Assembly: GCF_000690905.1 (NCBI RefSeq)
Contig: NZ_JMCL01000049.1
Location: 1-37,011, forward strand
Origin: Pseudomonas sp. Ant30-3
GTDB lineage: Bacteria; Pseudomonadota; Gammaproteobacteria; Pseudomonadales; Pseudomonadaceae
Reading direction: 5' to 3'
DNA length: 37,011 bases
Below the pieces are notes generated by a model. That model was not told where the DNA came from. It did not search any database and was given only the letters and a program-made list of their open reading frames with translations. The first letter of the stretch is position 1; every line of letters begins with the position of its first letter. Below are positions 1-8,259 of the stretch, piece after piece. A program made the translations under genes and the position numbers.

Positions 1-1291
1 ATTTGACCGGCGTGTCTTTCCAGCGCACCAGCATGCCGACCGCCATGACCATCATCAGCAACGCCATCAACGGAATGAACAGCGCGTTGAAATACGGCGG
101 GCCAACCGACAGCTTGGCGCCGGTCATCGCATCGAGAATCAGCGGGTACAGCGTGCCAAGCAGGATCATCGAGGCCGCCACGACCAGCACCAGGTTGTTA
201 CCCAACAATAGGGTTTCCCGTGACCACAGATTGAAACCGACATGGCTTTTCACCACCGGCGCGCGCAGGGCGAACAACGTCAGCGAACCACCGACCACAA
301 ACATCAGGAAGATCAGGATGAACACGCCGCGCTCAGGGTCGGAGGCGAAGGCGTGCACCGAGGTCAGCACGCCGGAACGCACGAGAAACGTCCCGAGCAA
401 ACTCAGCGAGAACGCCGCAATAGCCAGCAACACCGTCCAGCTTTTGAACACACCGCGTTTTTCCGTGACCGCCAGCGAGTGAATCAGCGCCGTGCCGACC
501 AGCCAAGGCATGAACGAGGCATTTTCCACCGGATCCCAGAACCACCAGCCGCCCCAACCGAGTTCGTAGTAAGCCCACCACGAACCGAGGGTGATGCCGA
601 TGCCGAGAAAGGCCCAGGCGACGATGGTCCATGGACGCGACCAACGCGCCCACGCGGCATCGAGACGACCACCGAGCAGTGCAGCGATGGCGAATGCGAA
701 GGCCACCGAGAAACCGACATAACCCATGTACAGCATTGGCGGGTGCACGATCAGGCCAATGTCCTGCAGCAACGGGTTGAGGTCGCGCCCGTCAGTGGGA
801 ATTTGCGGCAGGATCCGCGCAAACGGATTGGAGGTGAGGATCAGGAACAGCAGGAACCCGGTGCTGATCATGCCCATTATCGCCAGCACGCGCGCGAGCA
901 TCACTTGGGGCAATTGCCGGGAGAATACCGAGACAGCAAAGGTCCAGCCGCCGAGAATCAACGCCCACAGCAGCAAAGAGCCTTCATGGGCGCCCCACAC
1001 CGCGCTGAATTTGTAGTACCACGGCAGGGCGCTGTTGGAGTTGCTCGCCACGTAATCAACCGAGAAATCGTCGACCATGAAGGCGTAGGTCAGGCATCCA
1101 AAGGCGAACAGCAAGAACGCAAACTGACCCCAGGCAGCTGGCTGCGCGAGGCTCATCCACAAACGATCGCCACGCCAGGCTCCGAACAATGGCACCACGG
1201 ACTGAACCAGCGCGAAACACAGCGCCAGAATCATCGCCAGATGGCCCAGTTCGGGAATGAACAGACCCGAGCTATACAGTGCAGAACTCAT
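1..1291 (-). CDS. ccmF: Cytochrome c maturation protein CcmF, partial (N-terminal 430 residues)
   Basis: CcmF is the integral membrane heme lyase subunit of System I cytochrome c biogenesis; it joins heme delivered by CcmE to apocytochrome c in the periplasm. The minus-strand frame is open from an ATG at 1291 to the window edge and starts [17 protein letters not shown]. It has many hydrophobic segments. A WWD-type tryptophan-rich motif lies at about residues 246-258 ([14 protein letters not shown]), and a conserved [10 protein letters not shown] stretch lies near residue 182. The family is usually about 650 residues, so roughly the last third lies outside the window. The start is 3 bp after the ccmE stop, so it belongs to the ccmABCDEF operon. 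No frame break is seen in the part present. Confidence 0.96.
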   Translation of the reverse strand, partial: MSSALYSSGLFIPELGHLAMILALCFALVQSVVPLFGAWRGDRLWMSLAQPAAWGQFAFLLFAFGCLTYAFMVDDFSVDYVASNSNSALPWYYKFSAVWGAHEGSLLLWALILGGWTFAVSVFSRQLPQVMLARVLAIMGMISTGFLLFLILTSNPFARILPQIPTDGRDLNPLLQDIGLIVHPPMLYMGYVGFSVAFAFAIAALLGGRLDAAWARWSRPWTIVAWAFLGIGITLGSWWAYYELGWGGWWFWDPVENASFMPWLVGTALIHSLAVTEKRGVFKSWTVLLAIAAFSLSLLGTFLVRSGVLTSVHAFASDPERGVFILIFLMFVVGGSLTLFALRAPVVKSHVGFNLWSRETLLLGNNLVLVVAASMILLGTLYPLILDAMTGAKLSVGPPYFNALFIPLMALLMMVMAVGMLVRWKDTPVK

Positions 1292-1294
1292 CGG

Positions 1295-1750
1295 TTAGCC
1301 CTCTTTCGCTGGAGTGGGTGCTGACATGCCGCTGTCTTTCAGGGCTTTGGTAACTTCCGGCGGCATGTATTTTTCATCGTGCTTGGCCAGTACTTCATCG
1401 GCCACGACCACGCCGTCTGCGTTGAGTTTGCCGAGGGCGACAATGCCCTGCCCTTCGCGGAACAGATCGGGCAGGATGCCGCGGTAGCTGATGGTCACGG
1501 ATTTATTGAAATCGGTGACGATAAATTTCACGTCCAGCGAATCGCCAGAGCGTTGCAGCGAACCCGCCTCGACCATGCCACCGGCGCGAATGCGCGTGTC
1601 TTTCGGCGCTTCGCCGTTGGCAATCTGGGTGGGCGTGTAAAACAGATTGATGTTCTGCTGCAGGGCACTCAGGGCCAGGCCGACAGCCGCGCCGACGCCG
1701 ACGAGGATTGCCAGAATGATGATCAGACGCTTTTTGCGCAGCGGATTCAC
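1295..1750 (-). CDS. ccmE: Heme chaperone CcmE
   Basis: CcmE binds heme covalently in the periplasm and hands it to CcmF. The protein is 151 residues: a short basic N-terminus (VNPLRKKRL), one membrane anchor at about residues 9-29, then a beta-barrel periplasmic domain. The heme-binding motif HDEKY is present, with the covalent-attachment His at residue 124 and the conserved Tyr at 128. I chose the GTG at 1750 because it overlaps the ccmD stop by 4 bp and gives the normal family length. The longer frame upstream adds 33 non-conserved residues that read through ccmD in another frame. Confidence 0.95.
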   Translation of the reverse strand: MNPLRKKRLIIILAILVGVGAAVGLALSALQQNINLFYTPTQIANGEAPKDTRIRAGGMVEAGSLQRSGDSLDVKFIVTDFNKSVTISYRGILPDLFREGQGIVALGKLNADGVVVADEVLAKHDEKYMPPEVTKALKDSGMSAPTPAKEG

Positions 1751-1923
1751 TTGCCGTTCTCCCGGCGCAGACGACGCGCCTCTTGTTGCAGATACCGCTT
1801 GCGGGCCAGGATCGGCGCCGCGACGTTGAGGATCAGCACCGCCAGGCAAATGCCATAGGCCGACCAGACATACAGGCCGTGATGGCCCATGGCGAGAAAG
1901 TCACCGAACGAAGCAAAACTCAT
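1747..1923 (-). CDS. ccmD: Heme exporter protein CcmD
   Basis: CcmD is a small single-pass membrane protein that helps release holo-CcmE from the CcmABC complex. The 58-residue protein starts [20 protein letters not shown], has one hydrophobic segment (about residues 19-36) and a basic, charged C-terminal tail (RRLRRENGK), as is usual for the family. The ATG at 1923 overlaps the ccmC stop by 4 bp and its own stop overlaps the ccmE GTG, which suggests translational coupling. A longer open frame to 1965 would lie inside ccmC and is not supported. Confidence 0.93.
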   Translation of the reverse strand: MSFASFGDFLAMGHHGLYVWSAYGICLAVLILNVAAPILARKRYLQQEARRLRRENGK

Positions 1924-2675
1924 CGCGCGACCTCCAGGCTGTTCTGCACTTCCGCTTTCACCCAACTGGCGCGGGCTTCACGCTTGAGCACTTCGAGACG
2001 CATGCGCAGCAACAGCACGGCGCCGAAGAAACAGTAGAAACCCAGTACCGTCAGCAGCAGCGGCAGCCACATCTCGGCGGGCATGGCCGGTTTTTCGGTG
2101 AGGGTGAAGGTCGCACCCTGATGCAGGGTGTTCCACCACTCCACCGAATATTTGATGATCGGAATATTGATCACACCGACAATCGCCAGTACCGCGCAGG
2201 CCTTGGCCGCGCTGTCGCGATTGCTGATGGCGTTGCCCAGCGCAATCAGACCGAAGTACAGAAACAGCAGAATCAGCATCGACGTCAATCGCGCATCCCA
2301 GACCCACCATGAGCCCCAGGTCGGCTTGCCCCAGATCGCGCCGGTGACCAGCGCCACGGCGGTCATCCACGCACCGATGGGGGCAGCACATTGCAGGGCG
2401 ACGTCGGCCAGTTTCATTTTCCACACCAGCCCGACGATGCCGCAAACGGCCAGCATCACGTAGATGGACTGCGCCAGCATCGCGGCAGGCACGTGGATAT
2501 AGATGATGCGAAAGCTGTTGCCTTGCTGATAGTCCGGCGGAGCAAACGCCAGGCCCCACACCACGCCAACGCCGATCAGCAATAACGCGGCGACGCTCAG
2601 CCACGGCAGCATTTTGCCGCTGATGCCGTAGAACCATTTGGGTGAGCCGAGCTTGTGAAACCAGGTCCAGTTCAT
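1920..2675 (-). CDS. ccmC: Heme exporter/handling protein CcmC
   Basis: CcmC loads heme onto CcmE at the periplasmic face of the inner membrane. The 251-residue protein has six predicted membrane segments, the family tryptophan-rich motif [12 protein letters not shown] (about residues 120-131) and the two flanking conserved histidines, H61 (IYIHVPAA) and H185 (WNTLHQG), expected to ligate heme. The ATG at 2675 is preceded by GGAA at good spacing. An in-frame start 15 bp upstream is possible but less well placed. A 92-bp gap separates it from ccmB. Confidence 0.95.
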   Translation of the reverse strand: MNWTWFHKLGSPKWFYGISGKMLPWLSVAALLLIGVGVVWGLAFAPPDYQQGNSFRIIYIHVPAAMLAQSIYVMLAVCGIVGLVWKMKLADVALQCAAPIGAWMTAVALVTGAIWGKPTWGSWWVWDARLTSMLILLFLYFGLIALGNAISNRDSAAKACAVLAIVGVINIPIIKYSVEWWNTLHQGATFTLTEKPAMPAEMWLPLLLTVLGFYCFFGAVLLLRMRLEVLKREARASWVKAEVQNSLEVAR

Positions 2676-2767
2676 TGCAATTTCCATCACGGTTGCCGCT
2701 CGTTATCACGAGCAGTCAAGGGTCTGCTTTCTTGACGAGGTGGTCAAGAATTGAGCAGAGCTTATTA

Positions 2768-3436
2768 TTATTCGCCGACGCTGATCTTCAGGCCAGCCGC
2801 TATCGCAAAGGGTGTCAGGGTTATCGCTAAGGCGGTCAGGCTACCCAGCCACAACAGATAACCGGTCGCCGGCATTCCCTGCAAAGCGGCCTGCAAGGCG
2901 CCACTGCCAAGAATCAACACCGGGATGTACAACGGCAGAATCAGCAGCGCGAGTAACAGACCACCGCGCTTCAGCCCGACCGTCAGCGCTGCACCCACCG
3001 CTCCGAGCAAGCTCAGCACCGGTGTACCCAGCAATAATGAAAGCAGCAACACCGGCAGACAGGCGGCCGGTAAACCGAGCATCAGCGCGAGCAGCGGTGC
3101 CAGCAACACCAGCGCCAGACCGGAGAAAGCCCAGTGTGCCAGCACCTTGGCCAAAACCAGAAGAGGCAGGGGGTGCGGCGAAAGGACCCACTGTTCCAGG
3201 GAACCATCCTCGAAATCACTGCGGAAGAGCCCGTCCAGCGAGAGCAGAACCGATAAAAGCGCTGCCACCCAGACCAGTCCCGGAGACAAGGTTTGCAACA
3301 ATTGAGACTCGGGTCCGACCGCCAACGGGAACAGCGCGACCACGATGGCGAAGAACACCAGCGGATTGGCCAACTCGGCAGGACGGCGGAACAGCAGACG
3401 TGCCTCGCGGGCGACCAACAGGCCGAAAACACTCAT
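2768..3436 (-). CDS. ccmB: Heme exporter membrane subunit CcmB
   Basis: CcmB is the membrane subunit of the CcmAB ABC transporter; with CcmC and CcmD it releases heme-loaded CcmE at the cost of ATP. The protein is 222 residues, close to the family norm, and very leucine-rich with about six membrane segments. The conserved cytoplasmic stretch [20 protein letters not shown] lies near residues 68-87. Its ATG overlaps the ccmA stop by 4 bp, so the two subunits are probably translated together. Confidence 0.95.
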   Translation of the reverse strand: MSVFGLLVAREARLLFRRPAELANPLVFFAIVVALFPLAVGPESQLLQTLSPGLVWVAALLSVLLSLDGLFRSDFEDGSLEQWVLSPHPLPLLVLAKVLAHWAFSGLALVLLAPLLALMLGLPAACLPVLLLSLLLGTPVLSLLGAVGAALTVGLKRGGLLLALLILPLYIPVLILGSGALQAALQGMPATGYLLWLGSLTALAITLTPFAIAAGLKISVGE

Positions 3437-4068
3437 ACGGCCCAGTTCCCCAGATCAATATCGCGGTAGCCGGCCGGCATCCGGGTCAGCGTGTGATGGG
3501 TGGTCAACACCACCAAGCCACCGCGCTCGCAGTGCGCGGCCAGATGGTCTTCAAGTTGCGCCACGCCTTGCTTGTCGAGGGCGGTGAATGGCTCGTCGAG
3601 AATCCACAGTGGCGGGCTGGCCAGATACAAGCGGGCCAGCGCCACGCGACGTTGTTGCCCGGCGGACAGCGTGTGACAGGGCACATCTTCGAAACCGCGC
3701 AGGCCCACTGCCGCGAGCGCCTGCCAGATGGCTTCATGAGACGCCGGTTGATGCAGTGCACAGAGCCAGCTGAGGTTTTCCTCTGGTGTCAGCAAGTCCT
3801 TGATGCCAGCGGCATGACCGATCCACAACAGATTGCGCGCCAGCTCACTGCGTTGTTCGTGCAGCGGCTGGCCGTTGAGCAACACTTGGCCGGCAGTCGG
3901 TTGCATCAGGCCGGACAACAAGCGCAGCAGGCTGGTTTTGCCACTGCCGTTGGGTCCGCTGATCTGCAGCATTTCGCCGCTGCCCAGTCGCAATTCGAGG
4001 TTTTCGAAGAGCAGCCGAAGGTCTCGCTCACAGGCGAGGGCAACGGTTTGCAGGACTGGACTGGTCAA
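3433..4068 (-). CDS. ccmA: Heme exporter ATP-binding protein CcmA
   Basis: CcmA is the ABC ATPase that powers CcmB. The 211-residue protein shows Walker [10 protein letters not shown] (about residues 38-46), the ABC signature LSAGQQRR, Walker B LWILDEPF and a switch-region His pair (LTTHH). The start appears to be TTG at 4068: it is the only start codon between the upstream in-frame stop and the conserved MTSPVLQ region. A weak AAAGG sits about 11 bases upstream. It is the first gene of the ccm operon, transcribed away from the plus-strand FliK-like gene. Confidence 0.94.
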   Translation of the reverse strand: MTSPVLQTVALACERDLRLLFENLELRLGSGEMLQISGPNGSGKTSLLRLLSGLMQPTAGQVLLNGQPLHEQRSELARNLLWIGHAAGIKDLLTPEENLSWLCALHQPASHEAIWQALAAVGLRGFEDVPCHTLSAGQQRRVALARLYLASPPLWILDEPFTALDKQGVAQLEDHLAAHCERGGLVVLTTHHTLTRMPAGYRDIDLGNWAV

Positions 4069-4208
4069 GAGATCACGGGCCTTTACGGTTCAAGTCGGCA
4101 AGGGTGCGGCCGCTAAAGAGATGCAGGATAAGTGCATTGGCGACCCGTTCCAGAGAGCTGCGTCAAACAAATGCAATGTTTTTAGCGCCCCGATGACAAC
4201 GGGGCGGC

Positions 4209-4214
4209 ATTATA
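4209..4214 (-). promoter_or_regulatory. Possible sigma-70 -10 box for the ccm operon
   Basis: On the minus strand this position reads TATAAT within GCATGTATAATGCC, a perfect -10 hexamer about 140 bases upstream of ccmA in the 197-bp divergent region (4069-4265). No convincing -35 box lies 16-18 bases upstream; the nearest candidates (TCTTTA, TTGCCC) are weak or too far. The same region holds a GC-rich hairpin at 4185-4206 with no T-run on either strand. I see no clear promoter for the plus-strand pair. Confidence 0.35.
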
Positions 4215-4265
4215 CATGCCGTGCCCTACTCTAAAGAGGGCAATTTCTTCAGGTTGTGACCGCGT

Positions 4266-5840
4266 ATGACAGGCGAAATGAACATCCTCCCGCTGCCGCC
4301 GACCTCGCCCGCGAACTCGCGGCCGCAAGTCATCAGCGGCGAGCTCCTCAAGCTGCTGGCACCGATGGAGGGCTTGATCGCTGCCGGCCAGAGCGCCAAG
4401 GCTGAAGTGCTTTCCTTGAAGCAGGCGGATCAAACCTTTCAATTGCTGCTGAAGGTCACGCTCGACAGTGGCCGTCAGACCACCGTGCAAGCGACCAGCA
4501 CACAGCCGCTGCCCCAAGGCACTAACCTGGCGATCACTCAGCCGTCTGCGGGCAACCTGGCCGTGACGGTGCAGCAGGCGATCGCCTCGAATGTGGCCAC
4601 CCTCACCCGCCTCGACACCGCACAGTTGCCGGTCGGCACGCTGTTGCAAGGTAAAGTGCTGACGTCCCAGGTATTGCCGCAGGTGCCGGGCCAGCCGACC
4701 GTGTTTCGCTCGCTGGTGAGTTTGTTGAACACCGCACAAGCCGGCAGCACGATGAATATCGACAGCCCGACGCCCTTGCGCATCGGCACGCTGCTCAGCG
4801 CACTGGTGCAGGATGCGCACACCTTGAAATTCGTTCCGCTGGCCAACCGTCAGGAACAGCTGGCGGTGACGCAGCAACTGGTCAGCCAGCAAAGCCGCCA
4901 GGGCTCGCTGGACGGACTGCTCAAACTCCTGCAAAACCTGCCGGCATCCGAGCAGACCCCGCGCGATCTGCGCGCAGCGGTTGAGAGGCTGCTGGCCGGC
5001 CTGCCGGACGTACAACAACTGAGCACACCCAAAGGCCTGGCCCAGGCGCTTGCCAACAGTGGCCAGTTTCTGGAAGCCAAGTTGCTGGCCGGACAGAACC
5101 CGTCACTGGCGCCCGACATGAAAGGTGATCTGCTCAAGCTCATTGCGCAACTCACCCCGGGCTTGCCGGCCAATACCCACCTGAACGCGATCATCGCCGC
5201 CAATACGCTGGCGCAAACCATGCCGAGCTTCGTGCGCAGCGCCTTGGGGATGCTCGGTCAGGTCAGCGCCAAGCCGCAGCCGGGCAGTTTTCCATTGCCG
5301 GAGCGCATGCTGCAAAGTTCGGAAGGCGAAGGCGATCTTGAACATTTATTGCGTCTTGCGGCCGCGGCAGTCTCACGTCTGCAAACCCATCAATTATCGA
5401 GCCTGGAGCAAACCGGCGTGACGGATGATGGCCGGCTGATGAGCACCTGGCAGCTGGAAATCCCGATGCGCAATCTGCAAGACATCGTGCCCCTACAAGT
5501 TAAATTCCAGCGTGAAGACGCCCCCGAAAAGGAGCTGCCCAACGAGCGCCGTGACGAACGCGAGCCTAAGCAGCAATTGTGGCGCGTCGAGCTGGCGTTC
5601 GACATGGAGCCGCTAGGGCCTATGCAGATTCAGGCGCAGTTAATCAAGGGCAGCCTGTCCAGTCAGCTGTGGGCTGAACGGCCGTACACGGCGAATCTGA
5701 TCGAAAGCAACCTCGCCGGATTGCGTGAAAAGCTGCTGGCCTCGGGCCTCAACGTCGGTGATCTCGATTGCCACCTCGGCACACCGCCGCAAGGCGCTCA
5801 CACCCGTCTGGAACAGCGCTGGGTCGACGAAACCGCATGA
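4266..5840 (+). CDS. FliK-like flagellar hook-length control family protein (second copy)
   Basis: The 524-residue protein has a long Gln/Leu/Pro-rich N-terminal part and a C-terminal region that resembles the FliK substrate-switch domain: about residues 395-515, including QLWRVELAFDMEPLGPMQIQ and SQLWAERPYTANLIESNLAGLREKL. In the family, this domain contacts the FlhB cytoplasmic domain to switch export from hook to filament substrates. It is clearly different from the canonical FliK at 26618-27985. The stop overlaps the next gene by 4 bp (ATGA), so it pairs with a stand-alone FlhB-C-like protein. The start is ATG at 4266; an in-frame ATG at 4278 (AGGCGAA before it) is an alternative. Its role here is not established. 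Confidence 0.85.
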   Translation: MTGEMNILPLPPTSPANSRPQVISGELLKLLAPMEGLIAAGQSAKAEVLSLKQADQTFQLLLKVTLDSGRQTTVQATSTQPLPQGTNLAITQPSAGNLAVTVQQAIASNVATLTRLDTAQLPVGTLLQGKVLTSQVLPQVPGQPTVFRSLVSLLNTAQAGSTMNIDSPTPLRIGTLLSALVQDAHTLKFVPLANRQEQLAVTQQLVSQQSRQGSLDGLLKLLQNLPASEQTPRDLRAAVERLLAGLPDVQQLSTPKGLAQALANSGQFLEAKLLAGQNPSLAPDMKGDLLKLIAQLTPGLPANTHLNAIIAANTLAQTMPSFVRSALGMLGQVSAKPQPGSFPLPERMLQSSEGEGDLEHLLRLAAAAVSRLQTHQLSSLEQTGVTDDGRLMSTWQLEIPMRNLQDIVPLQVKFQREDAPEKELPNERRDEREPKQQLWRVELAFDMEPLGPMQIQAQLIKGSLSSQLWAERPYTANLIESNLAGLREKLLASGLNVGDLDCHLGTPPQGAHTRLEQRWVDETA

Positions 5841-6166
5841 ACACCTCCGATACTCCCCGCCAGGCCATCGCCCTCAAATACGACGGAACCCACGCGCCGA
5901 CTCTCACTGCGAAAGGTGACGTAGCACTGGCCGAAGAAATCCTGCGGATCGCTCGCGAATGTGAAGTACCGATTTACGAGAATGCTGAACTGGTCAAGTT
6001 GCTGGCGAGGATGGAACTGGGCGACAGTATTCCAGAGGAGTTGTATCGGACGATTGCCGAGATCATTGCGTTCGCATGGAATCTGAAGGGCAAGTTCCCG
6101 CAGGGACATGATCCGGATGCGCCGATGGTCGAGAAGGATGTGACCGAGCGTGGGGATGATTATTGA
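5837..6166 (+). CDS. Stand-alone FlhB C-terminal-domain-like protein (FlhX type)
   Basis: This 109-residue protein aligns by eye with the part of FlhB just after its autocleavage site: AIALKYDGTHAPTLTAKGD here against AVALKYDPDKSGAPMLVAKG in FlhB at 20971-22110. It then matches through the PIYENAELVKLL segment. It lacks the NPTH autocleavage motif, the membrane domain and the linker of full FlhB. Helicobacter FlhX is a known stand-alone FlhB-C homologue that can partly replace the cleaved domain; a similar accessory export role is inferred here. The ATG at 5837 overlaps the stop of the FliK-like gene, so the pair is probably co-translated. Confidence 0.85.
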   Translation: MNTSDTPRQAIALKYDGTHAPTLTAKGDVALAEEILRIARECEVPIYENAELVKLLARMELGDSIPEELYRTIAEIIAFAWNLKGKFPQGHDPDAPMVEKDVTERGDDY

Positions 6167-6181
6167 GATTTTAAGGACGCC

Positions 6182-6274
6182 TTCGCGAGCAAGCCCGCTC
6201 CCACATTTGATCTTCGACGAACACGGATTTTGTGGCCGGCCGAGATTACATGTGGGAGCGGGCTTGCTCGCGAA
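6182..6274. repeat. REPIN (paired inverted REP sequences)
   Basis: A 25-base arm at 6182-6206 (containing GCGAGCAAGCCCGCTCCCAC) is matched by its exact reverse complement at 6250-6274, with 43 bases between. This is the typical REP doublet of fluorescent pseudomonads, mobilised by RAYT transposases. It fills the convergent gap between the FlhB-C-like gene and the DUF2802 gene and may act as a bidirectional transcript end. Confidence 0.88.
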
Positions 6275-6299
6275 AGCGGCTTCGAAGCGATCGTAGCAA

Positions 6300-6692
6300 T
6301 CAGTTCTTATGCATCTTGCGCATCAACTCGGCCTCGGCCTGGGTCAGGCCGCAGGACGCCGTCAGTTCATCGACGCTCGCGCCCATCCCAACCAATCGCG
6401 CCGCCTGGGCAAACGACAGGCTCGAGGGGTCGCGCTGTTCAAGCTGCGCCAGTTTGTCCGGCAATGGCGCGACGATTGCGCGCAGCTCGTGCAGGCTTTC
6501 GCCCATGCGCACGTTGCCACTCTGATAATCGTCGACGCGCTTGGACAGGTCCTTGATGCGCTGATCACGCAGCGCATCGCCCTCGGCCTGTTGCACGGCA
6601 ATCTGTCGTTGAGCGCGTATGTACGCCAGAAACATTGCCAGCGTGCCCGCCCAGAACAGGAACAGGACAACTACCGCTACCTCAAGAATCAA
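6300..6692 (-). CDS. DUF2802 domain protein with N-terminal membrane anchor
   Basis: This 130-residue protein begins with one hydrophobic helix (about residues 2-25, ILEVAVVVLFLFWAG) followed by a charged, probably coiled-coil region (RDQRIKDLSKRVDDYQ). A conserved C-terminal motif, ASCGLTQAEAELMRKMH, resembles a small helix-turn-helix-like end. It matches the DUF2802 proteins that sit after cheW in Pseudomonas flagellar clusters; function is unknown. The start is probably TTG at 6692, directly abutting the cheW stop, with GGAG inside the cheW end; no ATG gives the membrane segment. It is the last gene of the chemotaxis run. Confidence 0.8.
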   Translation of the reverse strand: MILEVAVVVLFLFWAGTLAMFLAYIRAQRQIAVQQAEGDALRDQRIKDLSKRVDDYQSGNVRMGESLHELRAIVAPLPDKLAQLEQRDPSSLSFAQAARLVGMGASVDELTASCGLTQAEAELMRKMHKN

Positions 6693-7178
6693 TCAGATGT
6701 TCTCCAGATCCGACCATTCTTCTTCGCTCATCATCTTGTCCAGCTCGACGAGGATCAGCAGTTCGTTGTTCTTGTTGCACACGCCTTGAATGAACTTGGC
6801 GGATTCTTCGTTACCGACGTTCGGCGCCGTCTCGATTTCCGACTGACGCAGGTAAACCACTTCGGCAACGCTGTCGACCATGATCCCGACCACTTGCTTG
6901 TCGGCTTCGATGATGACGATGCGGGTGTTGTCGCTGATTTCGGCATTCATCAGGCCGAAGCGCTGACGGGTGTCGATCACGGTGACCACGTTACCGCGCA
7001 GGTTGATGATGCCCAGCACGTAGCTTGGCGCACCCGGAACCGGAGCGATTTCGGTGTAACGCAACACTTCCTGAACGCGCATCACGTTGATGCCGTAGGT
7101 TTCGTTATCAAGCTTGAAGGTCACCCATTGCAGGATCGGATCTTCGGAGCCCTTTGCCGCTGTTGCCTTGTCGTTCAT
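6693..7178 (-). CDS. cheW: Chemotaxis coupling protein CheW
   Basis: CheW links methyl-accepting receptors to the kinase CheA in the polar array. The 161-residue protein is a single CheW domain with the usual signatures: QWVTFKLDNETYGINVMRVQEVLRY near the start, PGAPSYVLGIINLRGNVVTVIDTRQRFG in the middle and GIMVDSVAEVV later. Size is normal. It follows parP by 72 bp. The ATG at 7178 is a clear start. Confidence 0.96.
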   Translation of the reverse strand: MNDKATAAKGSEDPILQWVTFKLDNETYGINVMRVQEVLRYTEIAPVPGAPSYVLGIINLRGNVVTVIDTRQRFGLMNAEISDNTRIVIIEADKQVVGIMVDSVAEVVYLRQSEIETAPNVGNEESAKFIQGVCNKNNELLILVELDKMMSEEEWSDLENI

Positions 7179-7250
7179 ACCCTGCCCCTCGAAAAACCGC
7201 GCTGGCGGTGTGTGTTCCGTGTATGGGCACTGACTGCCCGTACTTGTTTG

Positions 7251-8141
7251 TTAGGTTGATTTGAGCGTGGGCTTGCTGCCGCCCATGTGCTTTGCTCCGC
7301 CGCTGGCGATCAGCTCGGCCAGTTCGGAAACGTCGAGCAAAGCACACATGTGTTCGATCACCGTGCCAGCCAGCCACGGTCGCTGACCGCGATGGCTGCG
7401 CCATTTGATTTCGTTGGGGTCCAGGCGCAACGAGCGGCTGACCTGATGCACGGCCAACCCCCATTCGTAGCCCTGAACCGAAATAACGTATTGCAAGCCC
7501 TGGCGAAAATCATCGCGGTAGCGGTCGGGCATCACCCAGCGCGCAGTGTCCAGCACTTTGAGGTTACCCGCCTGACTCGGCAGGATCCCCAGGAACCATT
7601 CCGGCTGACCGAACAGCGGCGTCAGCTCATGGCCGGCCAACGAATAAATCGAGCCCAGGCACACCAGCGGAACGGCGAGCGTCAAACCGGCGACATCGAA
7701 CAACAGGCATTCGAACGGTTCGGCGGCCCAGGCGGGTCGGCCGTTGCTCGCGACCGGCGGTGGCGTGTTGCTCGGTGGCAGGTGCACTTCGACAACCGGC
7801 GGCACCAAGGCCTGTAACAAAGGTGCGATGGTCGAGACGGGTGCCAGCACCGGTGCAGGCGCCTCTTCAAGGACAACCGGTGCCCTGGCGACGGCGGCCA
7901 ATACTGGCGCGATAACAGGCGCGGCTGCTACTGCAGGTTTTTGCGCATCGCGGGCCTGCTCTTCGAGCACTGCTGCCTGGAATTCATCCAGTGCGCCCTC
8001 CTCTTCGACAACTTCGACCAGCTCGGCCGCCGCTTCGATTTCGGGTGCCACCCAGTCTTCAGTCGCGTCCATCAGCAAGTTGTCCAGATAAGACTGGAGC
8101 GCCAATTGCGGACGTGAAGTGATCTTCAGCGGCTTGCTCAT
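7251..8141 (-). CDS. parP: CheW-domain polar array protein, ParP-like
   Basis: The protein is 296 residues. A short conserved N-terminus (MSKPLKITSRPQLALQSYLD) is followed by an acidic region, a long Ala/Pro/Val-rich linker (about residues 65-135) and a C-terminal CheW-like domain (about 140-280, including PFECLLFDVAGLTLAVPLVCLGSIY). This layout and the position after a ParA-type ATPase match ParP of Vibrio, which tethers CheA arrays to the pole by binding CheA and ParC. I place the start at ATG 8141, preceded by GGGGG; a GTG two codons upstream is the alternative. A REPIN separates it from the ATPase gene. Confidence 0.85.
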   Translation of the reverse strand: MSKPLKITSRPQLALQSYLDNLLMDATEDWVAPEIEAAAELVEVVEEEGALDEFQAAVLEEQARDAQKPAVAAAPVIAPVLAAVARAPVVLEEAPAPVLAPVSTIAPLLQALVPPVVEVHLPPSNTPPPVASNGRPAWAAEPFECLLFDVAGLTLAVPLVCLGSIYSLAGHELTPLFGQPEWFLGILPSQAGNLKVLDTARWVMPDRYRDDFRQGLQYVISVQGYEWGLAVHQVSRSLRLDPNEIKWRSHRGQRPWLAGTVIEHMCALLDVSELAELIASGGAKHMGGSKPTLKST

Positions 8142-8154
8142 GAGCACGCCCCCA

Positions 8155-8248
8155 CTGTAGGAGCTGCCGCAGGCTGCGATCTTTCAGCAATCTCGAAAAC
8201 GTCGCAAAGCAAGATCAACAGATCGCAGCCTGCGGCAACGCCTACAGG
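8155..8248. repeat. REPIN of a second sequence type
   Basis: The left arm at 8155-8182 (TGCCGCAGGCTGCGATCT core) is matched in inverted orientation at 8220-8248 with two mismatches in the CTGTAGGAGC part. The core differs from the other three REPINs in the window, so it belongs to a different REP class. It lies between the parC and parP genes, which are otherwise arranged as one transcription unit. Confidence 0.85.
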
Positions 8249-8259
8249 TAATGAATTCA

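Noticed and set aside
2812..4116. A 434-residue plus-strand open frame opposite ccmA/ccmB
   Set aside because: Arg/Pro/Ala-rich reverse-frame composition; the opposite strand carries intact ABC transporter motifs.
4185..4206. GC-rich hairpin in the ccmA/fliK-like divergent region as a terminator
   Set aside because: No T-run follows the stem on either strand and neither flanking gene ends there; it may only be a leader hairpin of the ccm transcript.
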